A DNA stretch of 64,000 nucleotides, from assembly GCA_032622095.1 (NCBI GenBank), contig CP136065.1:97405343-97469342 (forward strand), in the 5' to 3' direction. Origin of the DNA: Siphonodentalium dalli (taxonomy: Eukaryota > Mollusca > Scaphopoda > Gadilida > Siphonodentaliidae). Below are positions 21,170 through 32,590 of the stretch, one piece after another. Both the position numbers and the translations under genes were made by a program. Within the stretch, counting starts at the first letter, position 1; every line of letters begins with the position of its first letter. The notes under the pieces are model-generated. The model saw only the letters and a program-made list of their open reading frames with translations. It searched no databases and was not told the origin of the DNA.

Positions 21170-21750
21170 ACCTCATGTTCACATACACGACCCCCTGTTT
21201 TTCAATTTTACCCGATTTGACCTTGAATTGATCATTTTCAAGGTCAAGGTGAGGTCGGGTACCAATTTAACCCGTCCATGACACTTCCCGTAGTTAGCAA
21301 GTTTGAGCTCAATCGGTTCGAGTCTATAAAGGACACACACATATATATCATTTGTGGGTACCCGTTTCAAGGTGAAGATCACATCGGGCGGAAAAACTAA
21401 CCCGATGAAAATCTCCCCCGTTCCTAGGAAGCCCTAAGTACGTAAGAATCACACAACACGTTCATGTCTGGATACATTCACGCTCACGCCCGGACTCAGA
21501 AGTAAGAATCACATTACACACATACGCTCTTTATCAACGACACTGCGGATACGAACGCTCTTTAACTATCAACGCGATTAACCCCACAGTGCCGTTTTGT
21601 GTGACTGGGAGTGAAGAACGGGTGCTCGGAGCTTCTCCAAACCATTCCCGTGCGTTTTTACCAGATGGGAAGTTTGGTCTCGATCGGTGCAGCCGTTTTC
21701 GATTCTATAAAGTACAAATATATATATACACACATTTATACGGAAGTCTC
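21170..21750 (+). repeat. Duplicated block of a dispersed invertebrate-type repeat
   Basis: The blocks at 21298-21356 and 21670-21745 are alignable: AAGTTTG(A/G)(G/T)CTC, then (A/G)ATCGGT, then TTCGA(G/T)TCTATAAAG, then ACACACA-type tails. The first is preceded by AGGTCAAGGTGAGGTCGGGT, an inverted relative of the 1.94-2.27 kb tandem repeat. This is probably the tail of a dispersed repeat of unknown class. Confidence 0.5.
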
Positions 21751-21894
21751 AAACTATATAGTAGATACGAGTTCGACGACAAATAATATGTTCAAGTGAC
21801 TCACAAGTAAATATCGAATAACGATAGATATATTTGTAAACAAACATTGCAAATAATGTTATTAGACGAAAAGTCGCAAGAATTGTTCCGTATT

Positions 21895-21895
<1 letters not shown>

Positions 21896-21935
<40 letters not shown>

Positions 21936-21937
21936 AT
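21896..21937. repeat. (ATG)n microsatellite
   Basis: About 13-14 tandem ATG/GAT trinucleotides. Confidence 0.95.
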
Positions 21938-21984
21938 GATTGATAGAACAAACCACTATTATGATGATCGTGTCGTTATTTGTT

Positions 21985-22400
21985 TAAAATACGTATCAAT
22001 TAACATATACGCACCCGTTCCCTCATTAAAATAAACATATTTCGACCATTTGAGGGGAACTCCGCGAATTCGTGGACCTCCGCAAATAGGGACCTACTGC
22101 AAATTGTCACACTGATCAGCACCAATTAACGAACCGTGGCTGCCTCGGCTGTATCCGACGAAACTCTTTAAAATATGTATCAATTGAGATATACGCACCC
22201 ATTCCCTCATTAAAATCAACATATTTCGACCATTTTAGGGTACCTCCACGAATTCGGGAACTTCGCAAATTTACCTCCGCAAAATGGGGGACCTACTGCA
22301 AACTGTCACACCGATCAGCACCTAATTATCGAATCGGTGGCTGACTCGGCTGTCTCAGACTACACTTTAAAACACGTATCAATTGACATACGCATTTTAC
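21985..22400 (+). repeat. ~185-205 bp tandem repeat, about 2.1 copies
   Basis: Units start near 21988 and 22170, with a third beginning at 22370. Each contains ACGTATCAATT, ATACGCACCC, TTCCCTCATTAAAAT, ACATATTTCGACCATTT, GGGACCTACTGCAAA, TGATCAGCACC and a CGGCTG-type block. The last portion is shared with 51400-51440. Confidence 0.85.
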
Positions 22401-22800
22401 AAATTATATTTCTTCTATTTGTAATTGGCATAGCTTATCACAAATAACGACAATAAACGAAATTGAAATTCCAACTACACCTTTTACCGGACTCGGGGTC
22501 GCATTACAACTTTAATGCGTCCCAAAACAACCGGAAAAACCCATTATCTATAAATAAAACGCCCAGCGAACCATAGCTATCTAGAATATCTAGGCTAGTA
22601 TACACCCGAGGGTGTAATAATTATTGTCAAACTTCGTTACATGGTTCGAGTACGAAGTACGAACATACCAAGTACCTTTCTAATCATATATATCGTTCGG
22701 ATACCAAAATATCCAAGTACATATTTATACATAGTTCACACATTCGCCCATTGACAAGTAAAAAAAACACGATAACAGAACACACCATAGATGGCGTAAT
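22401..22800 (+). repeat. Composite repeat body A, distal part
   Basis: 22400-22620 matches 51500-51730 (AATTGAAATTCC, CAACTACACCTTTTA, CGGACTCGG, TTATCTATAAATAA). 22625-22800 matches 33296-33480 (TTGTCAAACTTCG, ACATGGTTCG, AAGTACGAACATACC, CATTGACAAGTAAAAAA, ACACGAT). One long element therefore underlies 17.6-22.8, 31.9-33.5 and 51.2-51.7 kb, and in copy A it is interrupted by the LINE fragments at 19.7-20.9 kb. Confidence 0.75.
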
Positions 22801-22903
22801 AACAAATTTGACCAACGAGTTGTGAATCTTGAACAATCAAATCACAAGCATGGTATCCGAGCAGTGATTCGTTGATATGGTAAAGTGATTGACTGATTGA
22901 TTG

Positions 22904-23325
22904 GTGTAAACAGAATTTATTCCATATTAGTCATTATATATTACAAAACAAATATTAACAGTGATGATATGAAAGGGATTCGACAACAAGCTTTAAGCTT
23001 TTGGGAGTCGTTTCCAATTGGCTTGTGACAAGGTCCATCCTGTGAGAGTGATTTAAAACACTTCAAGTTGTTTCAAGTAAATGGGGGCTTCAGGTTTAAA
23101 ATTGTTGACGTTTTATCGCGGGTACTTGTATACTCATAGGGTGGGCCGGTTGGAAGGGTATGGTGGTTGTCAGATGAATATAAAGTAGTTTTATAGGGAA
23201 ATATTTTGGTTATAAGAATAGTTTAGGGGATTAAGGTCGTTGTTGGATATGATAAGGGTAAGTGAGGAGTGAAATGATGTTATATCTTGTTGGCAGTATA
23301 GTATGAGTGTGGATAATCTGTTTTG
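22904..23325 (-). mobile_element. LINE 3' UTR fragment, family L (minus strand), copy 2
   Basis: The minus-strand end reads GGAATAAATTCTGTTTACACC, the family L terminus. The region is purine-rich on the plus strand (GGGTGGGCCGGTTGGAAGGG), so it is pyrimidine-rich in the element's own sense. A GATTGACTGATTGATTGG flank lies just outside, next to the terminus. No coding part is present. Confidence 0.5.
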
Positions 23326-23327
23326 TG

Positions 23328-23577
23328 AGACTGATTGATTGATTGTTTGCTTGATTTGGGTTTAATGTCATTTCAGCCACTAGGTCATATTGTCTCAACT
23401 TTAGTCGATGTGTCCACGGCTTGTGATACAGGTGTTGAACATAAGCAGTATCGGTCCATTCAACTTGAGTTGCTAGTGATACACTTTGACATTGGTTTGA
23501 CTCTGTCTGAGTGCTGGCATCAGCCCCTTTCCTTGCGAACACAACTGCAGACAATATGTGACATCAATACAATGTGA
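23328..23577 (-). mobile_element. SINE or LINE-tail fragment with (CAAT)n end (minus strand)
   Basis: Read on the minus strand, it ends TGGCTGAAATGACATTAAAC, then CCAAATCAAGC, then CAATCAATCAATC. That is the same tail type as the SINE at 8.8-9.5 kb (GTTGCTGAAAGCGACATTAAA). The tRNA-like head is not recognisable. The 107-codon minus-strand frame running through it is most likely fortuitous. Confidence 0.55.
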
Positions 23578-23737
23578 TGTATATAATATCTTCATGTGTT
23601 TGGGGAGTAAACATTATCTCTCTCATAGCGTTGTTATAAGATACATGGTGTGTATGTTGTTTTAGCTGATTTATCATAGAGCGGTACGTGCATTATAGTT
23701 GCATTAATACTAATCAGTTTCCACAAGTCAATGGAAT

Positions 23738-23860
23738 TGAATGAATGAATGAATGAATTTATTGTCAAACTCGCTGCAAGTTAATGCAGAACATTAGAGC
23801 AAAGACATATATACATACTTACATATTGCTTAGGTCTCCTTGGCTGCTTATTTAACACAG
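23738..23860 (-). mobile_element. LINE-like 3' end with (ATTC)n tail (minus strand)
   Basis: The minus strand reads a CTGCATTAACTTGCAGCGAG-like block, then TTTGACAATAAATTCATTCA with further TTCA units. An AATAAA directly followed by a tetranucleotide tail is a usual LINE terminus. No open frame is attached. Confidence 0.5.
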
Positions 23861-24174
23861 ACTACCTTTTCTGCGATGGCATCCATATGTGATTAACAGT
23901 AATTTATTGCGGCACGTTACTCTTACTGATTATCTGTCCATTCAATTTCGACAGACCCTCAAAGGATCGTTTCGACACACCGTTGCCAATGTTCCATATT
24001 ATATAGTCTTAATTACCGCTGAAATTATGTACATCTTCGGTGTTTACAGCCACAAAAGAAACTATGCAACTGCGTTACTATACGTAAGTTTCAAACGACT
24101 ATACCTGATATTCCATCACTTAAGATCAATATTAACAGGGCAGAATGAGAACTCGCGTATATCTGATTCGACTG

Positions 24175-24600
24175 GCTCCACAGGGAGTCACAAATGTTCA
24201 GAGAATGTCGAAAACAATTGATGGTAAGGACAATACCATTAAACAGCTCTGTTCTGACCTTAAGTCGGTCTCAACACCCATCTGATTTAAAGGTTTGTTA
24301 CACGGATTCCACCTATGTGGTGTTTTAACTGTCAAATGTATGGCCATGGCCAAGAACAGTACAACCCCACGAGACATCATATGTGCACGGTCTTCTACCC
24401 AAGACAATGAACACGCGTATTGATCACAACCAAAAAAGCATCTCGGTGCACACTCAACCATCGATCGCCCATGTTCCATCTGGGACTATGAATTTAAATT
24501 ACAGAATATTAAAGCTGAGAAAAAACGTTCATATCCAGACGCTCAGGAAATCGCTGGACCTCGACGGTCAGCTGGGTGCATTGATCATTGTTATCCATCG
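24175..24600 (+). pseudogene. Decayed non-LTR retrotransposon ORF1 (gag-like, zinc knuckle)
   Basis: Shifted frames read APQGVTNVQRMSKTIDGK near 24175-24230, RIPPMWCFNCQMYGHGQEQY near 24303-24365 and DRPCSIWDYEFKLQNIKAEK near 24460-24525, followed by SYPDAQEIAG. The CFNCQMYGHG motif is the start of a CCHC zinc knuckle. The flanking order (PQGV...DGK, IPPM-C-x2-C, then a WxxE/K-x-I-KAE...YP-A block) matches ORF1 of invertebrate LINEs. Stops and frameshifts make it non-functional. The 88-codon frame at 24383-24649 captures only part of it. Confidence 0.8.
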
Positions 24601-24924
24601 GGGAGTGTGTTTCAAATATATTAAATCACGCCAGCCTAGGGAAGGTTAATGTAGGCATTAAGTTCAAATTGTTACAGACATCATTTCATTTATAAAGACA
24701 ATTGTGAACGAACAGTGAGATATACAAGTTACTATTTTTGGCGCTAAGTGCTGAAGATGTACTCAGTTCCCCAGACATCGCGTTATAACATGTGTTTCAA
24801 TAGAATCTAGTTGTTGTAACTATTGGCTTTTCCCGCCAAAGCATAATTAGAAATCACGAGCAACAGTTAGAGAGTTTTAAGTATGAAACGCACTTGGTTA
24901 ATTTCAATCTCCAAATTATAATTA

Positions 24925-25025
24925 GGTAGGAAGTATAAGATAAATTATAATTAGGTATAAGATAAATTATAATTAGGTAGGAGGTATAAGATAAATTATA
25001 ATTAGGTAGAAGGTATAAGATAAAT
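24925..25025 (+). repeat. ~28 bp tandem repeat, about four copies
   Basis: The unit is close to AAATTATAATTAGGTAGGAGG plus TATAAGAT, with one shortened unit. Confidence 0.9.
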
Positions 25026-25389
25026 GCATGAAATAATTACCCTCAAAACACTTGTCCCAGTCATGAGTCATAGAAAATTTCCATCGGTTTAATTGTTTTC
25101 GCACAGAGATGAGAAAAAACGCTCCCTATTTCACCATCACACGAACTATTAACAAAATCGCTCTTTATTGTTCCATGTCGAAACAGTTTGGGACCAGACT
25201 TTTCTCAATTCTGTGACTTGAATAAGTATTTCCATGACATATTAAATCCTTATACACATTTTAATACATATATCGACGCAGTTTGGTCGCTGAATCCGGA
25301 CCGGGATGCATCAAAAACGATAATATTTTCAAGTTCCAAACTGCCAGCGGTTGTATGTTCTAAAGTTTTTGTTTTGTGAATGTAATGCT
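25026..25389. other. No gene or repeat recognised
   Basis: AT-rich, with only chance frames. Confidence 0.45.
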
Positions 25390-25545
25390 TGTGAATGTAA
25401 ATACTATTAAACGACAATACGCTTCTTATTGTTGAATCAGTGATTCCGCTTTTGGGGATTTCCTTGCAGGTTATGAAATGTAATTATATCTTCATTAGAG
25501 GTGGAAATGAGTTGCACTTTAATGGTAATTGATAATTCGAACAAC
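25390..25545 (+). repeat. Direct repeat flanking the 35 bp minisatellite, left copy
   Basis: Alignable with 27975-28130. Shared blocks include CGCTTCTTATT, GGAATCA or TGAATCA, TTCCGCTT, TAATTATAT then TTCATTAGAG, and GGAAATGA then TTGCA. The copies lie about 2.58 kb apart in the same orientation and bracket the large minisatellite. Confidence 0.75.
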
Positions 25546-25555
25546 TAATATACAG

Positions 25556-26269
25556 TGTATATTCATATAATTATACCGATATGGCGTTTATGTGGAAATT
25601 TAGAATAGCTCATCAATTTCTGTCACACCGAAGTAAGTTGATATCTTCAGATTGCAGCTGAAGATATACAACTTGCATTTATATTAAACGCATTATAAAC
25701 TTGCATTTAGTTGTGATCAAAGCTTGCCCATAGTTAGCCTAATTTTGAGGTTCACTGAATGTTGTGTCTTTTTTAATATTAAACACACTATGTCAAATTA
25801 AATTATTAATGTCTTCGTCAATTCATCTTAAAGTAATCAGATGTAATAAAAACTAGTTTGATTATTTTAGAAAAGTATAATATTTGTTATAAAAATAATG
25901 TAATCAACTGCATGGATAATGTGTATTTGTGTTGTTTTTGTAATAATCAAATTGAAAAGTATATGTAATTTAATCAAATACTGTATGGGACTTCATATCA
26001 TGTGTAATACTTCTAACACCCGTCTACCAGCGGTCTCTCGGGAATGTTAGGAACTCGTGTAACACTTAGTAACACATTGTAACACTTCACTTCACTGAGA
26101 AGTGAGGAAAAATTTGGTGCGGTTTTCTCACGGCGACTTTATATCATTTGTAAAATATAAAAGGTTTCATTATATAATGCATATGGAAACCTGTGCCCAG
26201 AATATACAATTGTAACACTGTGACATTTGTGACTGAGTGGTCGAAAAATGTACCGGTTTCGTGCAGTAT
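25556..26269. other. AT-rich spacer before the minisatellite
   Basis: No gene recognised. A small tandem GTAACAC(A/T)T cluster occurs at 26057-26085, followed by an imperfect palindrome CACTTCACTGAGAAGTG. Confidence 0.45.
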
Positions 26270-26274
26270 CAATT

Positions 26275-27815
26275 GTCAGAGAACCCGTATATATATGTAA
26301 GTATTTATCGGCAGAGAACCCGCATATATATGTAAGTATCCGCATATATATGTAAATATTTATCGGCAGAGAACCCGCATATATATGTAAGTATTTATCG
26401 GCAGAGAATCCGCATATATATGTAAGTATTTATCGGCAGAGAACCCGCATATATATGTAAGTATTTATTGTCAGAGAACCCGCATATATATGAAAGTATT
26501 TATCGGCAGAGAACCCGCATATATATGTAAGTATTTATCGGCAGAGAACCCGCATATATATATGTAAGTATTTATCGGCAGAGAACCCATATATATATGT
26601 AAGTATTTATCGGTAGAGAACCAGCATATATATGTAAGTATTTATCGGCAGAGAACCCGCATATATATGTAAGTATTTATCGGCAGAGAACCCGCATATA
26701 TATGTAAGTATTTATCGGTAGAGAACCGGCATATATATGTAAGTATTTATCGGCAGAGAACCCGCATATATATGTAAGTATTTATCGGCAGAGAACCCGC
26801 ATATATATGTAAGTATTTATCGGCAGAGAACCCACCCGCATATATATGTAAGTATTTATCGGCAGAGAACCCGCATATATATGTAAGTATTTATCGTCAG
26901 AGGACCCGCATATATATGTAAGTATTTATCGACAGAGAACCCGCATATATATGTAAATATTTATCGGCAGAGAACCCGCATATATATGTAAGTACTTATC
27001 GTCAGAGAACCCGCATATATATGTAAGAATTTATCGGCAGAGAACCCGCATATATATGTAAGTATTTATCGTCAGAGAACCCGCATATATATGTGAGTAT
27101 TTATCGGCAGAGAACCCGCATATATATGTAAGTATTTATCGGCAGCGAACCCGCATATATATGTAAGTATTTATCGGCAGAGAACCCGCATATATATGTA
27201 AGTATTTATCGTCAGAGGACCCGCATATATATGTAAGAATTTATCGGCAGAGAACCCGCATATATATGTAAGTATTTATCGGCAGAGAACCCGCATATAT
27301 ATGTAAGTATTTATCGGCAGAGAACCCGCATATATATGTAAGTATTTATTGTCAGAGAACCCGCATATATATGAAAGTATTTATCGGCAGAGAACCCGCA
27401 TATATATGTAAGTATTTATCGGCAGAGAACCCGCATATATATATGTAACTATTTATCGGCAGAGAACCCGCATATATATGTAAGTATTTATTGTCAGAGA
27501 ACCCGCATATATATGAAAGTATTTATCGGCAGAGAACCCGCATATATATGTAAGTATTTATCGGCAGAGAACCCGCATATATATGTAAGTATTTATCGGC
27601 AGAGAACCCGCATATATATATGTAAGTATTTATCGGCAGAGAACCCGCATATATATGTAAGTATTTATTGTCAGAGAACCCGCATATATATGAAAGTATT
27701 TATCGGCAGAGAACCCGCATATATATGTAAGTATTTATCGGCAGAGAACCCGCATATATATGTAAGTATTTATCGGCAGAGAACCCGCATATATATGTAA
27801 GTATTTATCGGCATA
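26275..27815 (+). repeat. 35 bp minisatellite, about 44 copies, with higher-order structure
   Basis: The unit is GCATATATATGTAAGTATTT plus ATCGGCAGAGAACCC. Variants include TTGTCAGAG in place of CGGCAGAG, GAAAG in place of GTAAG, and an extra TA. The variant chain TTGTCAGAG, then GAAAG, then normal units, then TATATATATG recurs at about 26465, 27350, 27490 and 27668, so blocks of four to five units were duplicated together. The 95-codon frame at 27513-27800 is the array translated. As 35 is not a multiple of three, successive units use different frames. Confidence 0.97.
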
Positions 27816-27974
27816 TGTTGATTACAGGAACGTAAAAAACAACATAACACGACGTAGTTTAATTTGCCGCTTAGATATTATGAGCCATTTTAAACCGCTA
27901 TTGCAATAGTTGATCACATCTACTTCTTATCATTCGATTTGACTATTATAAAACATGATTTCCCCATGGGCCTT

Positions 27975-28130
27975 GTGAAGTTACACACACTATTTAACGA
28001 CATGGCGCTTCTTATTATGGAATCAATGCTTCCGCTTCTGGAGTTTCCCTCACAGGCTAGGAAACGTTGTAATTATATTTTCATTAGAGATGGAAATGAA
28101 TTGCATGTTTAATGGTAGTTTATAATTCAT
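27975..28130 (+). repeat. Direct repeat flanking the 35 bp minisatellite, right copy
   Basis: See the left copy at 25390-25545. Homology ends at about TTATAATTCA on both sides and the sequences then diverge. Confidence 0.75.
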
Positions 28131-28605
28131 CGGAACGTGATTAGAATATGGTCCGTCGCATTGCCAGTTTTTTTTTGTCGCATTCAAATAGATCCGTTAT
28201 TGGAGAACTTCGGGATCATCAACGGATCCCACTCAATACTCCACAGAAGATGATATGTTCGGGGCCATAATTCTAATGCTCCACTCGCCCAGTGAATGGA
28301 AATAGCCGTTTATCACCGGGAAATGAGACTACACACATCATCCTGTCAATGGGGGATACCACTCTGATTCGGCGTCTAGCGTCTCACAGTAAGGTTTCTT
28401 TTTGTTCCACCCATGCATGTCTACAGACAAGAATACAGTCTGGTTGACTTGACAAAAGCATACAATGGGTTCTTTCAACTGGTATCTCACAAGGATGTAG
28501 CGACATGTATATGGGTTTATCTCACCCCTCCACATAACGTTCGTCAAAAGTTGCAAATTTCAGACCGAAAATATATGTTCTGATTTTGTTTTTATAGTTG
28601 AATTT
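28131..28605. other. No gene or repeat recognised
   Basis: Unassigned. A 72-codon minus-strand frame (28338-28556) has no recognisable features. Confidence 0.4.
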
Positions 28606-28609
28606 TCCA

Positions 28610-29925
28610 ACCAATTGATGCATAATCGTTCGCAATCGGCAACACATCTACTTTCACATCAAAACTTAATTTCATTTAGCTGGGCCATTTACGTGTTACA
28701 TAGTATTCTTCATACACACACATTCACATTACCTGAAATATGTTTTAGAGAACAATGGGGTGTACTATCTTCCTTATCTTATTTATATTATCTGTCACTT
28801 GTAATTGACAACATTGTCCATAATATTCTATTTTCCGCATGTACCACAGGAGTATTTATACTGTTAACCGACTACGTGCGACCACTGCATTAATTATGTC
28901 ATCGTTGCCACTATCCTACTATATGTGTATTATTCATGTATTGCTAATACTCTACCATAATGTTGAGTTTGTAATCATACATTGATATTATTTCCGTGAG
29001 AAAAATGTATAAGCACATTTACATTATGATTGTTATTGGTTTGATAATTCATGCCTATTCGCTCGCAGCCGACAATCACAACTATTTGACATCGAAACTT
29101 AATTTCCTTCACCTAGGCCATTCTCATAAGAAATAGCATTTTTCATATACTCACATTGACATTACCCTGAAATGACGTGTTATAAGACAGCAGTCATTTT
29201 TTATATTTTCCACACGCAGGTGTACCATAAGCGTACAATGCTAAACGGCTGCGTGCGACATATCATCAAACCCACTACAGTAATTATGTGTTCGCTGACA
29301 CAATCCTATCATAATTGTAACATTTATGTATTTATACCTATTTATCTATACAATAATGCTGTTTTTATAATCAGGCATTTGATATGATTTCCGCGATAAA
29401 CCTATGTATATACACATGTACATTGTAATTGACATTGCTTGCATAATGTATGCCCAATCGCTTGCAACCGGCAACACAGATATTGCATATCGGAACGTTA
29501 TCTCATTCACCTGGGCCATTTGAGTGTGACATATAGTAGATTTCATACACGCACATTCACTTTACCCTAACTGAAGTTTTTATAAGACAATAGCTAAATT
29601 ACCTTATCTTCGTCTTATTATCTATGTCATCCATAACTGACTACCTCGTCCACAATATGTTATTTTCCGCACGTACTACTAAGGTACATGTTATCCGGAT
29701 GCGTGTGATATATCATCATACCACTACAGTATAATGTATACTTATGTACAATGGATCAGAGCTTAAAACATATCAACTATATTTATTACAGTCATGTATT
29801 TAGATATACTTATATATATCACAATGTTGTGTTTATAATCATATATCTTGCCTGTAAATACTTGAAATAATGTACATATACTCTCCTATGATGGAGGTCA
29901 ATAAACAATTCATTCATTAGACCGG
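28610..29925 (+). repeat. Three ~425 bp tandem units ending in a LINE-like tail
   Basis: Units start near 28610, 29040 and 29440. Each has TCGCTTGCAACCGGCAACAC or a variant, then CTTAATTT or a variant, CACCT(A/G)GGCCATT, CA(T/C)ACACATTCACATTACC, TATTTTCCGCA, GTGCGA(C/T)ATATCATCA, TAATTATGT and TGTTGTGTTTATAATCAT. The third ends in GATGGAGGTCAATAAACAAT plus TCATTCATT, a LINE-like polyadenylation and tail. Tandem repetition within the 3' end of a retrotransposon would explain this. Confidence 0.75.
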
Positions 29926-30730
29926 AATGGCCAATAGTTTCAAACAGTTCAACCGCAACGTGGTTAGGTTAATCCACACCGAATCTTCGATCTTTTAGAA
30001 GTTATCAGAGGCTGTACATTATGAAAGCAGCAGCTTTGAAGCCACAAAATCATAATTGGTTAACACTCTGTTTTCAATATCACTTCAATTAGCACGGTAG
30101 TGCCAAATTTGGGACATATGTGTTTCAGTTTTACATCACGGCGTTGTTGAGCTAACAGAATGTTAATAACACAAGAACAAAGGGTAACAACTCTATTAAT
30201 ATAGCCCCCAGCCCCCCACCCCCACCCCGGCATCGAGGCTGTATCATCTGTTTTGATATATCCTGACTGTTTGCAGCGTTGTGTCGTGGGTCGTGCCCAA
30301 TCTTCCATATTTGATATCAACATATTATATGTCCATGTCACATTAGATGATGACACCAGGTGCGAATGAAGAGTGTGAGACTGTGCGCTGGTGACTGTGG
30401 GATAGTTTTCCCTTCCCGCCCTTGAAGTACCGTATGCTAATGTATGTCTGTGATAGTCCGTGTATGTTTTGCTATTCAATATAAAAATTTAAAAAAATAA
30501 ATGTTAATAACATAGTCAAAATGGCATTCTAGAGTAAAACGTGGCACAAAAATACAATGCCATTTCACTATACCAGGGTCCGGAACCTACATGTACGTCA
30601 TAATTCGCCCGCAAATGGCGGCAAGAAAATAAGCTCGTTTTGAACTCATTTCAAAAACACAAATAAACCCGATGTTAATTATCAGCGCTGCAAATTAATG
30701 CAGAACATGGATAAAAACAAATGTGCAATG
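29926..30730. other. No gene recognised
   Basis: The 139-codon minus-strand frame at 30060-30479 is the longest here. Its composition is unremarkable, a C-rich tract (30207-30225) creates its GWGWGAGG segment, and I see no domain. A TGCAAATTAATGCAGAACAT motif near 30690 resembles the AGTTAATGCAGAACAT near 23780, so a small repeat fragment is possible. Confidence 0.4.
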
Positions 30731-30734
30731 GGGT

Positions 30735-31110
30735 AACTTACATCGTCATCGTCACATCTTCATCGTCATAATCGTGATCACCCTTAACATCGCCATCGTC
30801 ATTTTTGTCGCCGTCTTTATCAATCATACATCGTCATCATTATCCCCATCGTCACCGTCATCATCCTTTTCGTCATCATCACCGACCTTGATATTGTCAT
30901 CGTAATTGTCACCGGCATCATCATCATCATAGTCATCATAATAATCGACATCATTGTCATCATCATTATCATCGTAATCATCGTCATCATCATAATCGAC
31001 ATCATCGTCATCATCATCATCATCATCATCGTCATCACCATAATCGACATAATCGTCATCATCATTATCATCGTCATCATAGTCGTCGTTAACGCTATCG
31101 ACCTAATCAT
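30735..31110. repeat. (CAT/CGT)n trinucleotide low-complexity tract
   Basis: About 375 bases dominated by TCATCA, TCGTCA and ATCGACATC. The 96-codon minus-strand Met/Thr-rich frame is a translation of this repeat. Confidence 0.95.
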
Positions 31111-31179
31111 CTTGCCCTCGTAGTGATTATCGTCCTGACAACGCCTTTGTCGTCATCTAATAACCTAAATCAAATTACC

Positions 31180-31290
31180 AGATATACGCTCTTTATAATG
31201 TGTGTTCACTGTGGCCCGCGCCATGACACTGAATAACGGAATAAGTCAACCATGGGCTTATTTACATAATTCAGATTTAAACTGCGCATG
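31180..31290 (+). repeat. Dispersed repeat family P, copy 5 (short)
   Basis: Contains ATACGCTCTTTATAATGTG, CACTGTGGCCCGCGCCATGA, AATAACGGAATAAGT and ATGGGCTTATTT. Only the core is present. Confidence 0.6.
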
Positions 31291-31854
31291 TATCCGCATC
31301 CACATTATGTCGGAAAATACAATTTCATATATCAACCTTTGAATAATACGTTCATATATGGCAACAATAGGCTTTTTCTCAAAACTATAATGTAGGCTTT
31401 GATATGCGATTAAAATTAAATGAAGATTGTACATCGACATGTACACGGCTGTCCTCTTGGTTGATGGTTGCTATTCGAGATGTAGAGAGTTAATGATGAG
31501 AAATAATTTCTCCTCACGATCTCCCATCGCGAACAAGAAATTAACTCAGCAATATCTAACAAATCTGATGATGTATCACAGGGGGAAATTTCTACCGCTG
31601 TGATTGCACAAGTCACAGCTTTATCATGATAGTTCTATGCTCGGCTCTGTATAACTCGATTCGAACGAAGATAATAACATAAAAAATTGCTGGCTGCACG
31701 CGTGGTGTCATTCTTATTTGAGTAATTACCTTGGAAAATCCCATTCGGCTCTCTACGCGGTGTCATCCTCGTTAAATCTAACACCGGTTCATTTGGTAGC
31801 TGCAGTGTGAGAAGGATTGTTAGTTCTTAATTTCGAACGTGCCCTATATAAAAC

Positions 31855-32590
31855 GAGTACGTTTTAATCACATTTAGTCAATACCATCCCACGACAAGGC
31901 CCGACATACTTGCCAATATACACCGTAAGAAGACGTAATGGTGATCTAGGAATAGCCCCAGGTATGTACTCCCGATATCAACTGAAGATATGGTCTCTCA
32001 TGAGAGTTAGATAAAATACATGTATGATCCCATGATGGTTAATTGAAATATTGTCACACACACAGAGGGTTAATTAAAATATGGTCACATGTGGGTAAAT
32101 TAAAATATGGTCACATGAGGGTTAAATAGCATATGGTCACTTGAGGGTTAATTAAAATATGGTCAAATGATGGTTAATAAAAATATGGTCACATGATGGT
32201 TAACTAAAATGGTACCATGATTGCTAATTAAAATATGGTCCCATAACTGATCAGGGTTAATCAGAAAATGACCCATGAGGGCTAATACAAATATGGACCC
32301 GTGGGGGGGGGGGGGGGGGGGGGTAATTGAAATATGGTGGTCCAATGATTGTCAATTAAAATATGGTAATATGGGAGATAATTAAAGTTAAACTATGGTC
32401 CCATTACTGGGGTGAAAATAAAATAAAAATATGGTGTCATCATTGTTGACTGCGGTCCCATGGGGCTAAATATATTCCAAAGAGCGTCAATTTAAATATG
32501 GTCCCATGAGGAATAGTTAAAATATGCCCCCACCCCCCCCCCCCCTTCCATCAGGATGAATTAAAACATGGTCACATGAGGGATAATTTC
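31855..32590 (+). repeat. Minisatellite array B with leader (paralogous to 17.94-18.62 kb)
   Basis: The leader matches array A (ACGTTTTAATCACATTTAGT, ACTTGCCAA, AACTGAAGATATGGTCTCTC). Degenerate ~28-30 bp units of the same type follow (GGTTAATTAAAATATGGTCA). Several units correspond one to one with array A, including the rare GGTCCCATAACTGATCAGGG unit, so the array was duplicated as a block. Confidence 0.85.
32303..32323 (+). repeat. 21-base uninterrupted G tract
   Basis: A poly-G run within array B, absent from array A. It is matched about 220 bases downstream by an interrupted C tract (32527-32543). It could form G-quadruplex or triplex structure, and it is also a likely site of sequencing error. 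Confidence 0.9.

Noticed and set aside
27513-27800. 95-codon repetitive frame
   Set aside because: Translation of the 35 bp minisatellite. The unit length is not a multiple of three and the same array is closed elsewhere.
26275-27815. CRISPR-like array of regular repeats
   Set aside because: The 35 bp units are contiguous with no unique spacers, no cas genes are present, and the context is eukaryotic. It is a minisatellite.
25390-28130. LTR retrotransposon bounded by the 155 bp direct repeats
   Set aside because: The repeats lack TG...CA ends, primer-binding site and polypurine tract, and only a minisatellite and AT-rich DNA lie between them.
30060-30479. 139-codon minus-strand frame
   Set aside because: No recognisable motif. 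A C-rich tract creates its Gly/Trp segment and there is no promoter, splice or conservation evidence within the window.
30820-31110. Met/Thr/Ile-rich 96-codon minus-strand frame
   Set aside because: Translation of a (CAT/CGT)n simple repeat.
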